Origin: an uncultured Eubacteriales bacterium
GTDB taxonomy: Bacteria > Bacillota > Clostridia > Lachnospirales > Lachnospiraceae
Length of the DNA: 64,000 nt
NCBI GenBank assembly: GCA_900314525.1
Contig: OMVN01000005.1
Span: 1-64,000, forward strand
Direction of reading: 5' to 3'
Positions 25,614-36,058 of this stretch are shown one piece after another. A model generated the notes under the pieces. That model saw only the letters and a program-made list of their open reading frames with translations. It made no database searches and was not told where the DNA came from. Within the stretch, counting starts at the first letter, position 1. Each line of letters begins with the position of its first letter. The translations under genes and the position numbers were made by a program.

Positions 25614-26555
25614 ATGAAAATAAATGATTATTTTGGAATAAAGTACCCATTTATACAAGGTGGAATGGCAAATATTGCAACAGGGGAATTTGCTGCTGCA
25701 GTGTCAAATTCTGGAGGACTTGGACTAATAGGTGCCGGTGGCATGAATTCAGAGGAATTAAGGGAAAATATTCGAAAATGCAGAAGTCTCACAGAAAATC
25801 CTTTTGGGGTGAATTTGATGTTAATGCACCCAGAAGCGGATGAAATGGCAGAAGTAATAGTTGATGAAAATGTAAAAATAGTTACAACTGGTGCAGGAAG
25901 CCCTGGCAAATATATGGAAAAATGGAAATGCGCCGGGATAACGGTAATACCAGTAGTATCGTCTGTTGCTTTGGCAAAACGAATGGAGCGAATAGGCGCA
26001 GATATGATAATAGCAGAAGGAACAGAATCTGGAGGACATGTTGGGGAGATGACCACAATGACACTAGTTGTTCAGGTTAGTGATGCAGTAAAAATACCAG
26101 TAATTGCAGCAGGTGGAATTGCAGATGGTAGGCAGTTAGCTGCAGCATATATGTTGGGAGCCTGTGGTGTACAGCTTGGAACGTGTCTGATAACAAGTGT
26201 TGAATGTCCTGTTCATGAAGCATATAAGCAAGCAATAATAAATTCAAAAGACAACGGCACAGTGGTTACTGGCAGAATAAATGGCACACCAGTAAGAATA
26301 TTAAAAAATTCTATGTCAAGAGAATATATAAAAAGAGAAAAAGAAGGTGCTGATAAGATGGAACTTGAGAAATATACACTAGGTTCTCTTAGGAGAGCAG
26401 TATTTGATGGTGATGTTAAATCAGGCTCTCTTATGGCAGGACAGGTTTCAGGACAGATTGACAGAATTAAAAATCTAAAAGAAATTTTTGAAGATTTAGA
26501 CAAAGTGTGCAGAGATACAATTAAAAATGCTGGAGATTTAATTTATGGAAATTAG
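25614..26555 (+). CDS. fabK: enoyl-ACP reductase II, FMN-dependent
   Basis: Final reduction step of each elongation cycle, using FMN and NAD(P)H. The 313-residue TIM-barrel flavoprotein begins MKINDYFGIKYPFIQGGMAN and has GTESGGHVGEM and VIAAGGIADGRQLAAA, typical of FabK. No FabI or FabL is in the window, so this is probably the main enoyl reductase. The start ATG 25614 follows AAAGGAA. It overlaps the next flavoprotein gene by 11 bp. Confidence 0.9.
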   Translation: MKINDYFGIKYPFIQGGMANIATGEFAAAVSNSGGLGLIGAGGMNSEELRENIRKCRSLTENPFGVNLMLMHPEADEMAEVIVDENVKIVTTGAGSPGKYMEKWKCAGITVIPVVSSVALAKRMERIGADMIIAEGTESGGHVGEMTTMTLVVQVSDAVKIPVIAAGGIADGRQLAAAYMLGACGVQLGTCLITSVECPVHEAYKQAIINSKDNGTVVTGRINGTPVRILKNSMSREYIKREKEGADKMELEKYTLGSLRRAVFDGDVKSGSLMAGQVSGQIDRIKNLKEIFEDLDKVCRDTIKNAGDLIYGN

Positions 26556-27621
26556 TGGAAAGATAATGGAATATCCAATAATACAAGGTGGTATGGGAAT
26601 TGGCGTATCAATGTCAAGACTGGCAGGTAATGTGGCAAGAAATGGTGGTATGGGAGTTATTAGTTCTGTAAATGCTGGATATAATGAAGAAGATTTTTAT
26701 AGTAATCCAGATTTGACAAATGAAAAGGCACTTGTCAAACAAATAAAAATGGCAAGAAAGATATCAGAAAATCATGGTCTTATTGGTGTCAATATAATGG
26801 TTGCAGTTAATAATTATGAAAATATGGTTAAGGCCGCCATTAAAGCAGATGCAGATGCAATAATATCAGGTGCGGGTCTGCCGATGGAGCTTCCAAAGCT
26901 GGTGAAAGGGACAAATACATTGTTTGCTCCCAAAATTTCAAGTGGAAAGGCAGCAAAGGTGCTATTAAAATATTATGACAAAAAATATAATGTAATTCCA
27001 GATTTTATCGTAATAGAAGGATTTATGGCAGGTGGACATTTAGGATTTAGTAAGGAAAATTTATCTGATAATACTTGTGAGAATAATAAACAAATTCTAA
27101 ATGAAGTAAAAAAAGAAATTAACGTATATGAAAATAAGTACAAAAGAAAAATACCTCTTTTTGTTGCTGGAGGAATATTTGATGGACGGGATATGGCAGA
27201 AATAATTAGTGCTGGTGCAGATGGAGTCGTTATAGGAACGAGATTTATTGTCACGGAAGAATGTGATGCATCTGATGTGTTTAAGGATGTAATTATTAAT
27301 TCAAAATCTGATGATATTAAAATTATTGAGAGTCCTGTGGGAATGCCTGCCAGGGCTGTTTCGACACCATTAATAGAAAGACTTAAAAGAGGGGATAAAT
27401 TTAGTGCGAAAATATGTAATAACTGTCTTAAGGCATGTCCAAAAGGAGAAAAGGTCAAATATTGTATTAGCAGGGCATTGATTAATGCTGCCAGGGGTAA
27501 CTATGAGGAGGGATTGTTTTTCTGCGGAGAAAATGCTTCTAGGATTAGTAAAAAAACTACTGTAGAAAAATTAATGAACGAAATTATTTCAGATTACAGA
27601 AGATATATGAAGGAGAAATAG
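26545..27621 (+). CDS. second FabK/nitronate monooxygenase-like flavoprotein
   Basis: A 358-residue FMN TIM-barrel protein related to FabK and nitronate monooxygenase. Seen blocks: YPIIQGGMGIGVSMSRLAG, EGFMAGGHLGF and PLFVAGGIFDGRDMAE. Beyond the barrel it has a Cys-rich segment, CNNCLKACPKGEKVKYCIS (about residues 292-310), that FabK lacks and that could bind a metal or an iron-sulfur cluster. It sits in the fatty-acid operon with an 11-bp overlap with fabK, so a role in fatty-acid synthesis is likely, but the reaction is unknown. ATG 26566 is an alternative start. Confidence 0.8.
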   Translation: MEISGKIMEYPIIQGGMGIGVSMSRLAGNVARNGGMGVISSVNAGYNEEDFYSNPDLTNEKALVKQIKMARKISENHGLIGVNIMVAVNNYENMVKAAIKADADAIISGAGLPMELPKLVKGTNTLFAPKISSGKAAKVLLKYYDKKYNVIPDFIVIEGFMAGGHLGFSKENLSDNTCENNKQILNEVKKEINVYENKYKRKIPLFVAGGIFDGRDMAEIISAGADGVVIGTRFIVTEECDASDVFKDVIINSKSDDIKIIESPVGMPARAVSTPLIERLKRGDKFSAKICNNCLKACPKGEKVKYCISRALINAARGNYEEGLFFCGENASRISKKTTVEKLMNEIISDYRRYMKEK

Positions 27622-27626
27622 ATATT

Positions 27627-28568
27627 ATGAAGACAGTATTTATGTATGCTGGTCAGGGAAGTCAGAAAGTTTCAATGGGTAAAGATTTCTATGATGAATA
27701 TGAAAGTTTTAAATATTTTATAGATAGACTTGATTTATCATTTGATCATAAATCCATAATGTTTGAAAGTGGTATTGAGAAACTTTCAGAAACAAAATAT
27801 ACTCAGCCATGTATGGCAGCATTTGCAGCAGGTTTGACTGATCTTTTAAGTGAGAATGGGATAAAACCAGATATGAGTTTTGGACTAAGTCTTGGAGAAT
27901 ATGGAGCTTTATATGCATCTGGAGTTTATGATGCAGATACTTATGTAAAGATTACGCAATTCAGGGGACAGGTAATGCAGGATGCTGCAGGTAGCAGAAA
28001 ATGTGCAATGAGCGCGATACTTAAAACAGACAGGAATAATATTGAAAAAACAATAGAAGAATATGATGGTGAAGGTTACGTGATTATTTCAAATTATAAT
28101 TGTCCAGGACAATATGTAATTTGTGGTGATGAGACTGCGGTAACTAATGTAGAAGATACATTGAGAAATAGATTTAACAGTAAAAATGTGAGATTAAATG
28201 TAAGCGGACCATTTCACACTAGGTTTATGGCACCTGCTGCAAAAAAAATGAGAGATTATTACAAAAATATTCAATTTAACAAACCAAAGATTAATGTGGC
28301 AATGAATTATACAGGAAAATTATTAGATGAAGATGAGGATATAAAAGAATTACTAATAAATCAGGTCAAATCTCCAATTAAAGTTGAAGATGACATTATT
28401 ACAATGTTAAATAATGGAGCAGAAAGATTTATAGAAATTGGTCCGGGAAAAGTATTATCTGGTTTTGTAAAAAAAACAGCCAGAGTTCTTGATAAAACAG
28501 TAGATATTATAAGTATTGAATCTGTATCAGATTTTAAAAATTTAGTGAAAGGAAATAGCTATGAGTAA
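27627..28568 (+). CDS. fabD: malonyl-CoA:ACP transacylase
   Basis: Loads malonyl groups on ACP. The 313-residue protein starts VFMYAGQGSQKVSMGKDFY, has the nucleophile elbow GLSLGEYGALYASG (Ser near residue 91) and the second catalytic segment NVSGPFHTRFM (His near 193). It overlaps fabG by 8 bp. Confidence 0.96.
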   Translation: MKTVFMYAGQGSQKVSMGKDFYDEYESFKYFIDRLDLSFDHKSIMFESGIEKLSETKYTQPCMAAFAAGLTDLLSENGIKPDMSFGLSLGEYGALYASGVYDADTYVKITQFRGQVMQDAAGSRKCAMSAILKTDRNNIEKTIEEYDGEGYVIISNYNCPGQYVICGDETAVTNVEDTLRNRFNSKNVRLNVSGPFHTRFMAPAAKKMRDYYKNIQFNKPKINVAMNYTGKLLDEDEDIKELLINQVKSPIKVEDDIITMLNNGAERFIEIGPGKVLSGFVKKTARVLDKTVDIISIESVSDFKNLVKGNSYE

Positions 28569-29292
28569 AAATGTAATTGTTACAGGAGGCAGCCGAGGGA
28601 TTGGCAGAGCAATTTGTATTAAATTAGCAAAAGAAGGTTATAATGTAATTTTTAATTACAGTAAAAATAATACAGAGGCGGAGAAGACAATAAAAGAATG
28701 TGAAAAGTACAACGTAGTGGTTAAGGGATATAAAGCAGATATTACTAATTCAGATGAATGCCAGGAACTTGTAAGAAAAGCTATAGATGAGTTTGGAAGT
28801 ATAGATGTTCTGGTAAATAATGCAGGGATTACCAGGGATAGTCTGATAATGAGAATGAAGGATGAAGATTTTAATGATGTACTCAGAGTAAATCTGTCTG
28901 GAACATTTTATATGATAAAAGCAGTGTCAAAATATATGATAAAGAATAGAAGCGGAAGTATTATAAATATGAGTTCAATAGTTGGATTAACTGGAAATGC
29001 CGGACAGATAAATTATTCGGCTTCAAAAGCTGGAATTGTTGGACTTACAAAATCAGCAGCAAAAGAACTTGCATCTAAAAAAATCAGGGTTAATGCAATT
29101 GCTCCCGGTATGATAGATACCGATATGACAAGGGTGTTAAGTGAAGATATAAGAAATAAAATTATTGATTCTATACCATTAAAAGAAATAGGTAAGCCTG
29201 AAGATATTGCAAATGCAGTTGCTTTTCTCGCATCAGATATGAGCCGTTATATAACAGGTCAGATATTATCTGTAGACGGTGGGATGTCATAG
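28561..29292 (+). CDS. fabG: 3-oxoacyl-ACP reductase
   Basis: NADPH-dependent reduction of ketoacyl-ACP. The 243-residue SDR protein has the TGGSRGIGRAI cofactor loop, NNAG, catalytic Ser in NMSSIVGLTGN and the YSASKAG Tyr/Lys pair, plus C-terminal GQILSVDGGM. FabG identity, rather than another SDR, is fixed by its place between fabD and fabF. Confidence 0.96.
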   Translation: MSKNVIVTGGSRGIGRAICIKLAKEGYNVIFNYSKNNTEAEKTIKECEKYNVVVKGYKADITNSDECQELVRKAIDEFGSIDVLVNNAGITRDSLIMRMKDEDFNDVLRVNLSGTFYMIKAVSKYMIKNRSGSIINMSSIVGLTGNAGQINYSASKAGIVGLTKSAAKELASKKIRVNAIAPGMIDTDMTRVLSEDIRNKIIDSIPLKEIGKPEDIANAVAFLASDMSRYITGQILSVDGGMS

Positions 29293-29309
29293 CTAGAAAT
29301 GGAGGAAAT

Positions 29310-30557
29310 ATGAGAAGAGTAGTTATTACTGGTTTAGGGGCAGTAACTCCTATTGGAAATAATGTCAAAGAGTTATTTGATAATTTAAAAAAAGGAAAAT
29401 GTGGAATAGATAAAATAACACATTATGATACAAAAGGAAGAAAAGTAAAGCTTGCAGGAGAAGTTAAAGATTTTGATCCTGAAAAATACATAGATAAAAG
29501 ACTTGTGAGAAAAACAGATAGATTTACTCAGTTTGCGCTTGCGGCAGCAAGTGAAGCAATAAATGATTCAAACATATTTAGAGATGGGGAACTACAGGGG
29601 ATAGAACCTGACAGAATTGGGGTTATTGTATCCTCTGGAATTGGAGGACTAGAGACTATTCAGAATGAAGGTATAAGAGGGAATGAAAAAGGTTATGACA
29701 GGATATCACCATTTTTCATACCAATGAGTATTTCAAATATGGCAGCTGGTCAGATTGCTATAAATTATGGAATTAAAGGAATGTGCAGCTGTGTTGTTAC
29801 GGCATGTGCAGGTGGAACTAATGCTATTGGTGATGCATTTCATTACATAAGAGATGGATATGCAGACATTATGGTATGCGGAGGTGCTGAGGCAAGTATT
29901 ACTGAACTGGGAATTGGAGGATTTACTGCATTAAAAGCACTTAGTTTAAGTGAAGATCCGTTGAGAGCATCAATACCATTTGATAAAGAAAGAAGTGGTT
30001 TTGTAATGGGAGAAGGAGCTGGTATACTTGTAATCGAGGAATATGAACATGCGTTGGCAAGAAATGCTCATATATATTGTGAGGTTGCAGGATATGGCGC
30101 TAATTGTGATGCTAACCATATTACAGCTCCTTTACTTGATGGTTCTGTAGCAGCAAAATGTATGAAAAAAGCACTAAATGACGGTGGAATTAGTGGAGAT
30201 AAAATTGATTATATTAATGCCCATGGAACATCTACACATTTAAACGATGTATGTGAAACTAATGCAATCAGAACAGCATTTGGAAATCATGCTGATAAGC
30301 TGATGGTAAGCTCTACAAAGTCAATGACGGGACATCTTCTTGGAGCAAGTGGTGCCGTTGAAGGGGTTATACTAGCATTAAGTGTAAATAAAGATTTTGT
30401 GCCTCCTACTATTAATTATAAGGTAAAGGATGAGGAATGTGATTTGTTTATAGTACCAAATGAAGGAATAAGTACAAAAGTGTATTACGCTATGTCCGAT
30501 TCCCTGGGATTTGGGGGACATAATGCATGTATAATATTTAAAAAGGAGACAATGTAA
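29310..30557 (+). CDS. fabF: beta-ketoacyl-ACP synthase II
   Basis: Elongates acyl-ACP chains. The 415-residue protein starts RRVVITGLGAVTPIG and has the active Cys in VTACAGGTNAIGDA (near residue 168) and the two His in AHGTSTHLND and SMTGHLLGASG. Its stop overlaps the fabZ start (TAATG). The AGGAGG ribosome site is clear. Confidence 0.96.
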   Translation: MRRVVITGLGAVTPIGNNVKELFDNLKKGKCGIDKITHYDTKGRKVKLAGEVKDFDPEKYIDKRLVRKTDRFTQFALAAASEAINDSNIFRDGELQGIEPDRIGVIVSSGIGGLETIQNEGIRGNEKGYDRISPFFIPMSISNMAAGQIAINYGIKGMCSCVVTACAGGTNAIGDAFHYIRDGYADIMVCGGAEASITELGIGGFTALKALSLSEDPLRASIPFDKERSGFVMGEGAGILVIEEYEHALARNAHIYCEVAGYGANCDANHITAPLLDGSVAAKCMKKALNDGGISGDKIDYINAHGTSTHLNDVCETNAIRTAFGNHADKLMVSSTKSMTGHLLGASGAVEGVILALSVNKDFVPPTINYKVKDEECDLFIVPNEGISTKVYYAMSDSLGFGGHNACIIFKKETM

Positions 30558-30982
30558 TGATTCTTAGTTCAGATGAAATAAAAAAAATATTACCTCACAG
30601 ATATCCATTTCTGCTTGTAGATAAAATAACAGATTTTGAACCAGGAAAATATGCAAAAGGAATTAAATGTGTTTCTGCAAATGAAATGCATTTTGTGGGA
30701 CATTTTCCTGAAAAGCAGATAATGCCAGGTGTTCTTATTATTGAAGCACTTGCCCAAACAGGTGCGATAGCAATACTAACAGAAGAAGAAAATAGAGGTA
30801 AAATAGCACTGTTTGGAGGAATTAAAAATGCAAGATTTAAAAAACAGGTTATACCTGGAGATGTTTTAGAATTAAACTGTGAAATTATTAAGAGACATGG
30901 TCCAGTAGGCATAGGTAACTGCAATGCTTATGTGGATGGAAATTTAGCGGTTACAGCCCAGCTAACGTTTGCAATAGGGTAA
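30557..30982 (+). CDS. fabZ: 3-hydroxyacyl-ACP dehydratase
   Basis: Dehydrates 3-hydroxyacyl-ACP. The 141-residue hot-dog protein has the start IKKILPHRYPFLLVDKI, catalytic His in HFVGHFPEKQIMPGVL and Glu in EALAQTGA. It is the last enzyme gene of the operon. Confidence 0.96.
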   Translation: MILSSDEIKKILPHRYPFLLVDKITDFEPGKYAKGIKCVSANEMHFVGHFPEKQIMPGVLIIEALAQTGAIAILTEEENRGKIALFGGIKNARFKKQVIPGDVLELNCEIIKRHGPVGIGNCNAYVDGNLAVTAQLTFAIG

Positions 30983-31037
30983 TTAAAATGATATAATTAA
31001 CTCTAATAATATGTAAGTGATTGAAAGGAAAAAACAT

Positions 31038-31493
31038 ATGTTAGAGGAACAGTTTTATAATGTATATACAAAATTTAAATTACATTTTTTTCAGAATGTA
31101 TTTGAAAAATGGCAAAACAGAGAAGCCTCACTTACAACCGTTGAGACATTTTGTATGGAAATAATTTATTATATGAAAAACCCTACAATTAATGAGTTTG
31201 CCAGACTTGCAAATATTTCGTCGCCAAACGCTGCATATAAAATTAATAACCTCATAAAAAAAGGATATATAAAAAAAGTACAGTCTAAACATGATAAAAG
31301 AGAGTATCACCTGGAGGTTACTGAAAAATATAATAATTACTATAACATCAGTTATAACTATCTTCATGTAGTAATGGGGAGAATCAATGAGAAGTTTACA
31401 CAGGATGAACTAAAAGTAATGGAGAAAATACTTACAGTTATGAGTGAAGAACTTATGCCTGAAATTGATGTTAGTAATAGGAGTGAACAGTAA
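31038..31493 (+). CDS. MarR-family regulator, probable FabT-type
   Basis: A 151-residue winged-helix regulator. The DNA-binding part is seen in TINEFARLANISSPNAAYKINNLIKKGYIKK, followed by a wing segment ending KHDKREYHLEVTEK. In Firmicutes, MarR proteins coded with fab genes (FabT) repress fatty-acid synthesis with long-chain acyl-ACP; the same role here is inferred from position. It lies 55 bp after fabZ with no terminator. I chose ATG 31038 (AAAGGA upstream) over an in-frame GTG at 31017. It may bind the AT-rich palindrome before acpP. Confidence 0.8.
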   Translation: MLEEQFYNVYTKFKLHFFQNVFEKWQNREASLTTVETFCMEIIYYMKNPTINEFARLANISSPNAAYKINNLIKKGYIKKVQSKHDKREYHLEVTEKYNNYYNISYNYLHVVMGRINEKFTQDELKVMEKILTVMSEELMPEIDVSNRSEQ

Positions 31494-31517
31494 ATAAAAT
31501 AAGGGGTGACTCATAAA

Positions 31518-34500
31518 ATGAGCTTAAAGATATTTGCATATCTGGCTGTAATTACTATTATAGTAGATTTATTTGTGGTTTTACATTTAGCAATTTATAA
31601 AAAAAGGAACTGGAAATATCTTGGAATGTGAATGCTTGGAGCAGCAGGGGTTGAACTAAGCTATACGTGTTCAGTAATTGCCAGCTCTTATTTTTGTATG
31701 TCATTATTTCAGAGCTTATATTTTTGCACAATAGATTTAATATTGTATACATTGCTTTTATATGGTCAGTTAATCACTGGATTTAAGGCAAATAGAAAAT
31801 GGTCAAAAATACTAATGATTGTCATAAAACTATATATGCTTGTGGATATAATTTTGATGATGATTAATCCATTTAAGGAAATTTCAATATCATATTCATA
31901 TGATGAAGATTCTATTATGCCATGGAGATATGTACATAAATTTCCGTATGAAATGCATCTTGTTTTCAGTTATATACTTGTAGCGACTTTTTTGTTCATA
32001 TTAGTTAGGAAAATTTTGAAAACACCATCAATATTTAGAAAGAGATATATAATTATATTGTTAGGTATATCATTTGTAGTAGTTTTAAATGCAATGTATT
32101 TATTTATACCAAATGAAACATCTATTGATTTCTCTATTATTTTTTACAGTATAATTGGTTTGTTTATGTATTTTGCAACATATCATTATTCAGAGACGGA
32201 AATGTTAAATGCTGCTAGGAAGGTTATTATAAATGAATTTGGATATCCAGTTGTATTATTTGATTATGAGGGCAAATTTGCAATGTGTAATAATGATGCG
32301 AAATTTTTGTTACCGGATAATGATATTGGGGATGAATACACAATAAGTGAGTTTGTAAAATACAACAATATGGAGAAAAAAATATCGGATTTCAATAATG
32401 ACAGTTATTTCAAATTATTAGTTAATGTAGATAATATGGATAAAAATTTCAGATGTGATTACAAAGTTTTGAGGGATAAAAAAGACAAAGAAATTGCAAA
32501 ACTTTTTGTACTTACGGATAATTCACTTCATACAGATATTGTGACAGGATTTTATACAGAAAACAAATTTAAACATGATTTTGCAAATATTGGTGAAAAT
32601 GTTATTTTCCGGCCGCAGTTGCTATTTTTGATATAAACAAATTGTCATTTATCAATCATAAATATGGAAGAGAGACAGGAGATAAGTCAATAGCTTATCT
32701 TGCTGATATTATTAGAGAGAATTGTAATAAGGGTACATATAAAGTAAGACTACATGATGCTAATCTTATGGTAATATGTTTTGGAACTCCCCTGGATTAT
32801 CTTGAAAAACTAGCAGACAAGATAAAAAATTGTGCCAAAAATTTTGATGAAATTGAAGAGACACTTGAGGTACAATATGCGGTTAATGGTGTATCTGAAA
32901 AAACAAGAGATTTTATTGTGGCCGTAGAAAATGCTGAAAATGGTATGCGTTCAAGAAAATTGATGGACAGAAGTTCTGCTCATTCATCACTCCTTGATTC
33001 TTTCCAGCAAATGCTGCAGGAAACAGACACATGTACGGAAATGCATGTATTCAGAACTAATGAAATGGGAGAAAAGCTTGGAAGAAAATTAGGTCTTTCA
33101 GATGTCGAACTGAGCCATTTGTCCCTCCTTTGTCTTCTGCATGATATAGGAAAATTAGGTATTCCAATTGAAATACTTAATAAGCCAGGAAAACTTACAA
33201 ATGAAGAATGGAAAGTTATGCGTTCACATGCAGAAAAAGGATATAGAATTGCAAAGGCATCAAAGGAACTTGAGGTTATTGCAGATCTAATTTTACATCA
33301 CCATGAATCTTGGGATGGCTCAGGATATCCTGATGGTCAAAAGAAGGATGAAATTCCATTCCTTTCAAGGATTATCGCCGTAGTTGATTCTTATGATGCT
33401 ATGACAAATGACAGACCATATAGAAAAGCATTATCGGCTGAGGAGGCTTGCATGGAATTAAAAAAAATGTGCAGGTAGACAATTTGATCCATATGTTGTT
33501 TCCAAATATCTTGAAATGCTCAAGGAAGACAATATTTATATGGAAAATAAGACGCATCCAATAATTATTAATGAGGTTAAAGTTAAACCAATGGGTATGG
33601 ATGAAAACAAAGATGAGTACAGAAATAATCTGACTTATCTTAATTATACATCATATCTTCTTGATGATAATAATAATATAATCTCAGTAGATGATAATTT
33701 TACTAAAATAACAGGTTATACCTTTGAAGATATTAAAAATATGAATATCACCCAAAATGATTTGGTGTTTGAAGAGGACAGGGATAAATATGTTAATCTT
33801 GTTGAAAATGCTATTAATAAAAACGGAGAAGCGTTTATTGAACACAGACTTAGAAGAAAAGATGGTTCTTGTAAATTTGTATTCTGTCATGGTAGTGTAT
33901 ATTTTGATTCTGTGACGAGACAGATGCGTTCTAAAATAATAGCAACGGATATTTCTAATTCAGCCGGTGTCAGGGAACTTATTTCTGAAGAAAGAGAAAA
34001 TGCAAAAAGAAGTTATGAGAGATGGGAAGACAGCATAAGACATGATCAGTTAACTGGTACATTAAACCGAGCTGCATTCCAAAATGATGTACAGCTTAAA
34101 CTCTTAGATGAAGATAAAATAGTGGTGTTAATGATGATTGACCTAGATTTCTTTAAACGATGTAATGATACATATGGTCATTGGAAAGGTAATGAACTAT
34201 TAAAAATTTGCGGAAATTCATTAACAGAAAATGTGAAAGACAGAGGAATTGCCAGCAGAATGGGTGGAGATGAATTCAGTGCGATGGTAATTTTTGATAT
34301 CGGTACGAGTCAAAAAATAATAGAGAAGTTTGCCAATGATGTGTGTAAATCGATTAATTTTGCAATTTCTGAGTTTGAAAGTGGGGTAACAATTTCTATG
34401 GGGGTTTCATTCTCATTTAATAAGAAAATGACATTTAATTCTCTATATAAGCTCGCGGACTCGGCTTTATACGAATCAAAAAAATCAGGAAGAAACAAGG

Positions 34501-34520
34501 TAACTATAGTAACAGAATAA
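31518..34520 (+). pseudogene. decayed 7TM/PAS/GGDEF/HD-GYP/PAS/GGDEF signalling protein
   Basis: One ancestral gene of about 1000 codons in three pieces. ATG 31518 opens a membrane region with about seven helices, interrupted by an in-frame TGA at 31629-31631. It continues through a PAS-like part to a stop at 32634, caused by one missing T at 32605-32608. The next frame (AIFDINKLSF...) is a GGDEF domain with RLHDANL in place of GGDEF, so it is inactive, and then an HD-GYP domain (LHDIGKLGIP, HHESWDGSGYP). One extra A at 33460-33467 ends it at 33478. The last piece has PAS and an intact RMGGDEFS cyclase (33516-34520). It would have both made and degraded c-di-GMP. Confidence 0.8.
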
Positions 34521-34535
34521 CAGGGTAGGGTATAT

Positions 34536-35909
34536 ATGCAACAGTTGAAATTAAATGAGTATTTTGAAAAATCCCATGATATATGCAATATTATTACAAA
34601 ACAGAATATTGGTAATATTAGAGCAGGAGGCATATCCCTGAAGGGGATTTTTGACAAGGAAATACTAAAATTTTCGCTTTATCTTGCAAGATTTGACGGA
34701 AATTTAAGTGACGGTGAAATTCAGATAATAAGAGAATTTACGGACTCAACATCTACAGATACAGAAATTATAAATAAAATGGAGTATGACAACGAGTTTG
34801 ATAAAAAGATTCCAGTATGCTTAAAATACACTGTTCTCTCTGACGCAGGTAATAAAATTAAAAATAATCCTTATAATAATCAGATGTCTATGGTATTTTA
34901 TGATACATTTAAAATGTTTGGACATACAATTTTAGCTATAAGAGAGAACGATACATCTGAGGATGTCATTAAAGCTTTTGATGCTTATATGAAAATTATG
35001 GAAAACTTTATAAAGGAATATGGTGTATGGTATAGCGGAACTCAGAAATTATTTACTCCAGAAATAGTCTCGTCTTTGAGCATGGAATCTGATCATGAAA
35101 AAGCTGAGAAACTGGAAGTTTTACTAGAAAATCTTAATTCACTTACAGGTTTATCATCAGTAAAAGATCAGGTAAACAGACTGATAAATTTAACTAAGGT
35201 TCAGAATATGAGAAAACAAAAGGGAATGTTATGCTCTGATGTTTCAAAACATATGGTATTTTCAGGTAATCCTGGTACGGGAAAGACTACTGTGGCAAGA
35301 ATGTTAGCTGAAATTTACAAATATATGGGTGTATTAAAAAAAGGTCAGTTAATCGAAGTTGACAGATCAGGCCTAGTTAAAGGTTATATTGGTCAAACAG
35401 CTACAAGGACCCAGGAAGTAATTGAGGAAGCATTAGGTGGAATACTTTTTATTGATGAGGCATATGCACTTACTGTAAATAAAGGAGAGGGAGACTTTGG
35501 GCAGGAAGCTGTTGATACTCTTCTCAAAGCAATGGAAGATTACAGGGATGAACTGATAGTGATTGTAGCGGGTTATACAGACTTGATGGATGAATTTCTA
35601 TCATCTAATCCAGGATTAAAATCAAGGTTTAGTAATTATATTGTATTTGAAGATTATACTGCGGATGAAATGTTTCAGATTCTTGAAGGAATGCTTAAGA
35701 AACAGCAATATAAACTTTCGGATAATGCTAAAATTAAGGCTAAAGAGATTCTTAATAATTTGGTCCTTAATAAATCAGAAAATTTTGCAAATGCTAGAGA
35801 TGTCAGGAATTTTATGGAGAAGGCAATTTCAAATCATGCGATGAGAGTTGTTAACATTGCAGAGGCGGATGAATTGGTACTTTCTACAATAGAAGCAGAA
35901 GATTTATAA
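34536..35909 (+). CDS. SpoVK/CbbX-like AAA+ ATPase
   Basis: A 457-residue protein with an N-terminal part of about 195 residues and a C-terminal AAA+ domain of the SpoVK/CbbX/EccA group. The AAA+ part shows GNPGTGKTT (near residue 247), ILFIDEAYAL (near 304), sensor VIVAGY and the arginine-finger region NPGLKSRF. The N-terminal part has FSLYLARFDGNLSDGEIQII, which resembles TerB-like helical domains (tentative). Such ATPases remodel partner proteins. It starts 15 bp after the decayed c-di-GMP gene and is intact, ending at a good terminator. The client is unknown. Confidence 0.82.
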   Translation: MQQLKLNEYFEKSHDICNIITKQNIGNIRAGGISLKGIFDKEILKFSLYLARFDGNLSDGEIQIIREFTDSTSTDTEIINKMEYDNEFDKKIPVCLKYTVLSDAGNKIKNNPYNNQMSMVFYDTFKMFGHTILAIRENDTSEDVIKAFDAYMKIMENFIKEYGVWYSGTQKLFTPEIVSSLSMESDHEKAEKLEVLLENLNSLTGLSSVKDQVNRLINLTKVQNMRKQKGMLCSDVSKHMVFSGNPGTGKTTVARMLAEIYKYMGVLKKGQLIEVDRSGLVKGYIGQTATRTQEVIEEALGGILFIDEAYALTVNKGEGDFGQEAVDTLLKAMEDYRDELIVIVAGYTDLMDEFLSSNPGLKSRFSNYIVFEDYTADEMFQILEGMLKKQQYKLSDNAKIKAKEILNNLVLNKSENFANARDVRNFMEKAISNHAMRVVNIAEADELVLSTIEAEDL

Positions 35910-35913
35910 TAAG

Positions 35914-35949
35914 AAAAAGCGTGAAATACATTGATATTTCACGCTTTTT
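35914..35949 (+). terminator. intrinsic terminator after the AAA+ gene
   Basis: A perfect 15-bp stem (AAAAAGCGTGAAATA / TATTTCACGCTTTTT) with a 6-nt loop; works on both strands. Confidence 0.88.
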
Positions 35950-36058
35950 AATATAAAATAATTTACAAAAATAATATAATAAAGTCTCAATATATTGAAT
36001 AATATTAATAAATCAGTATATTCTGTTTTGGTTGAAAATAAAATAATTGGGATAAAAT

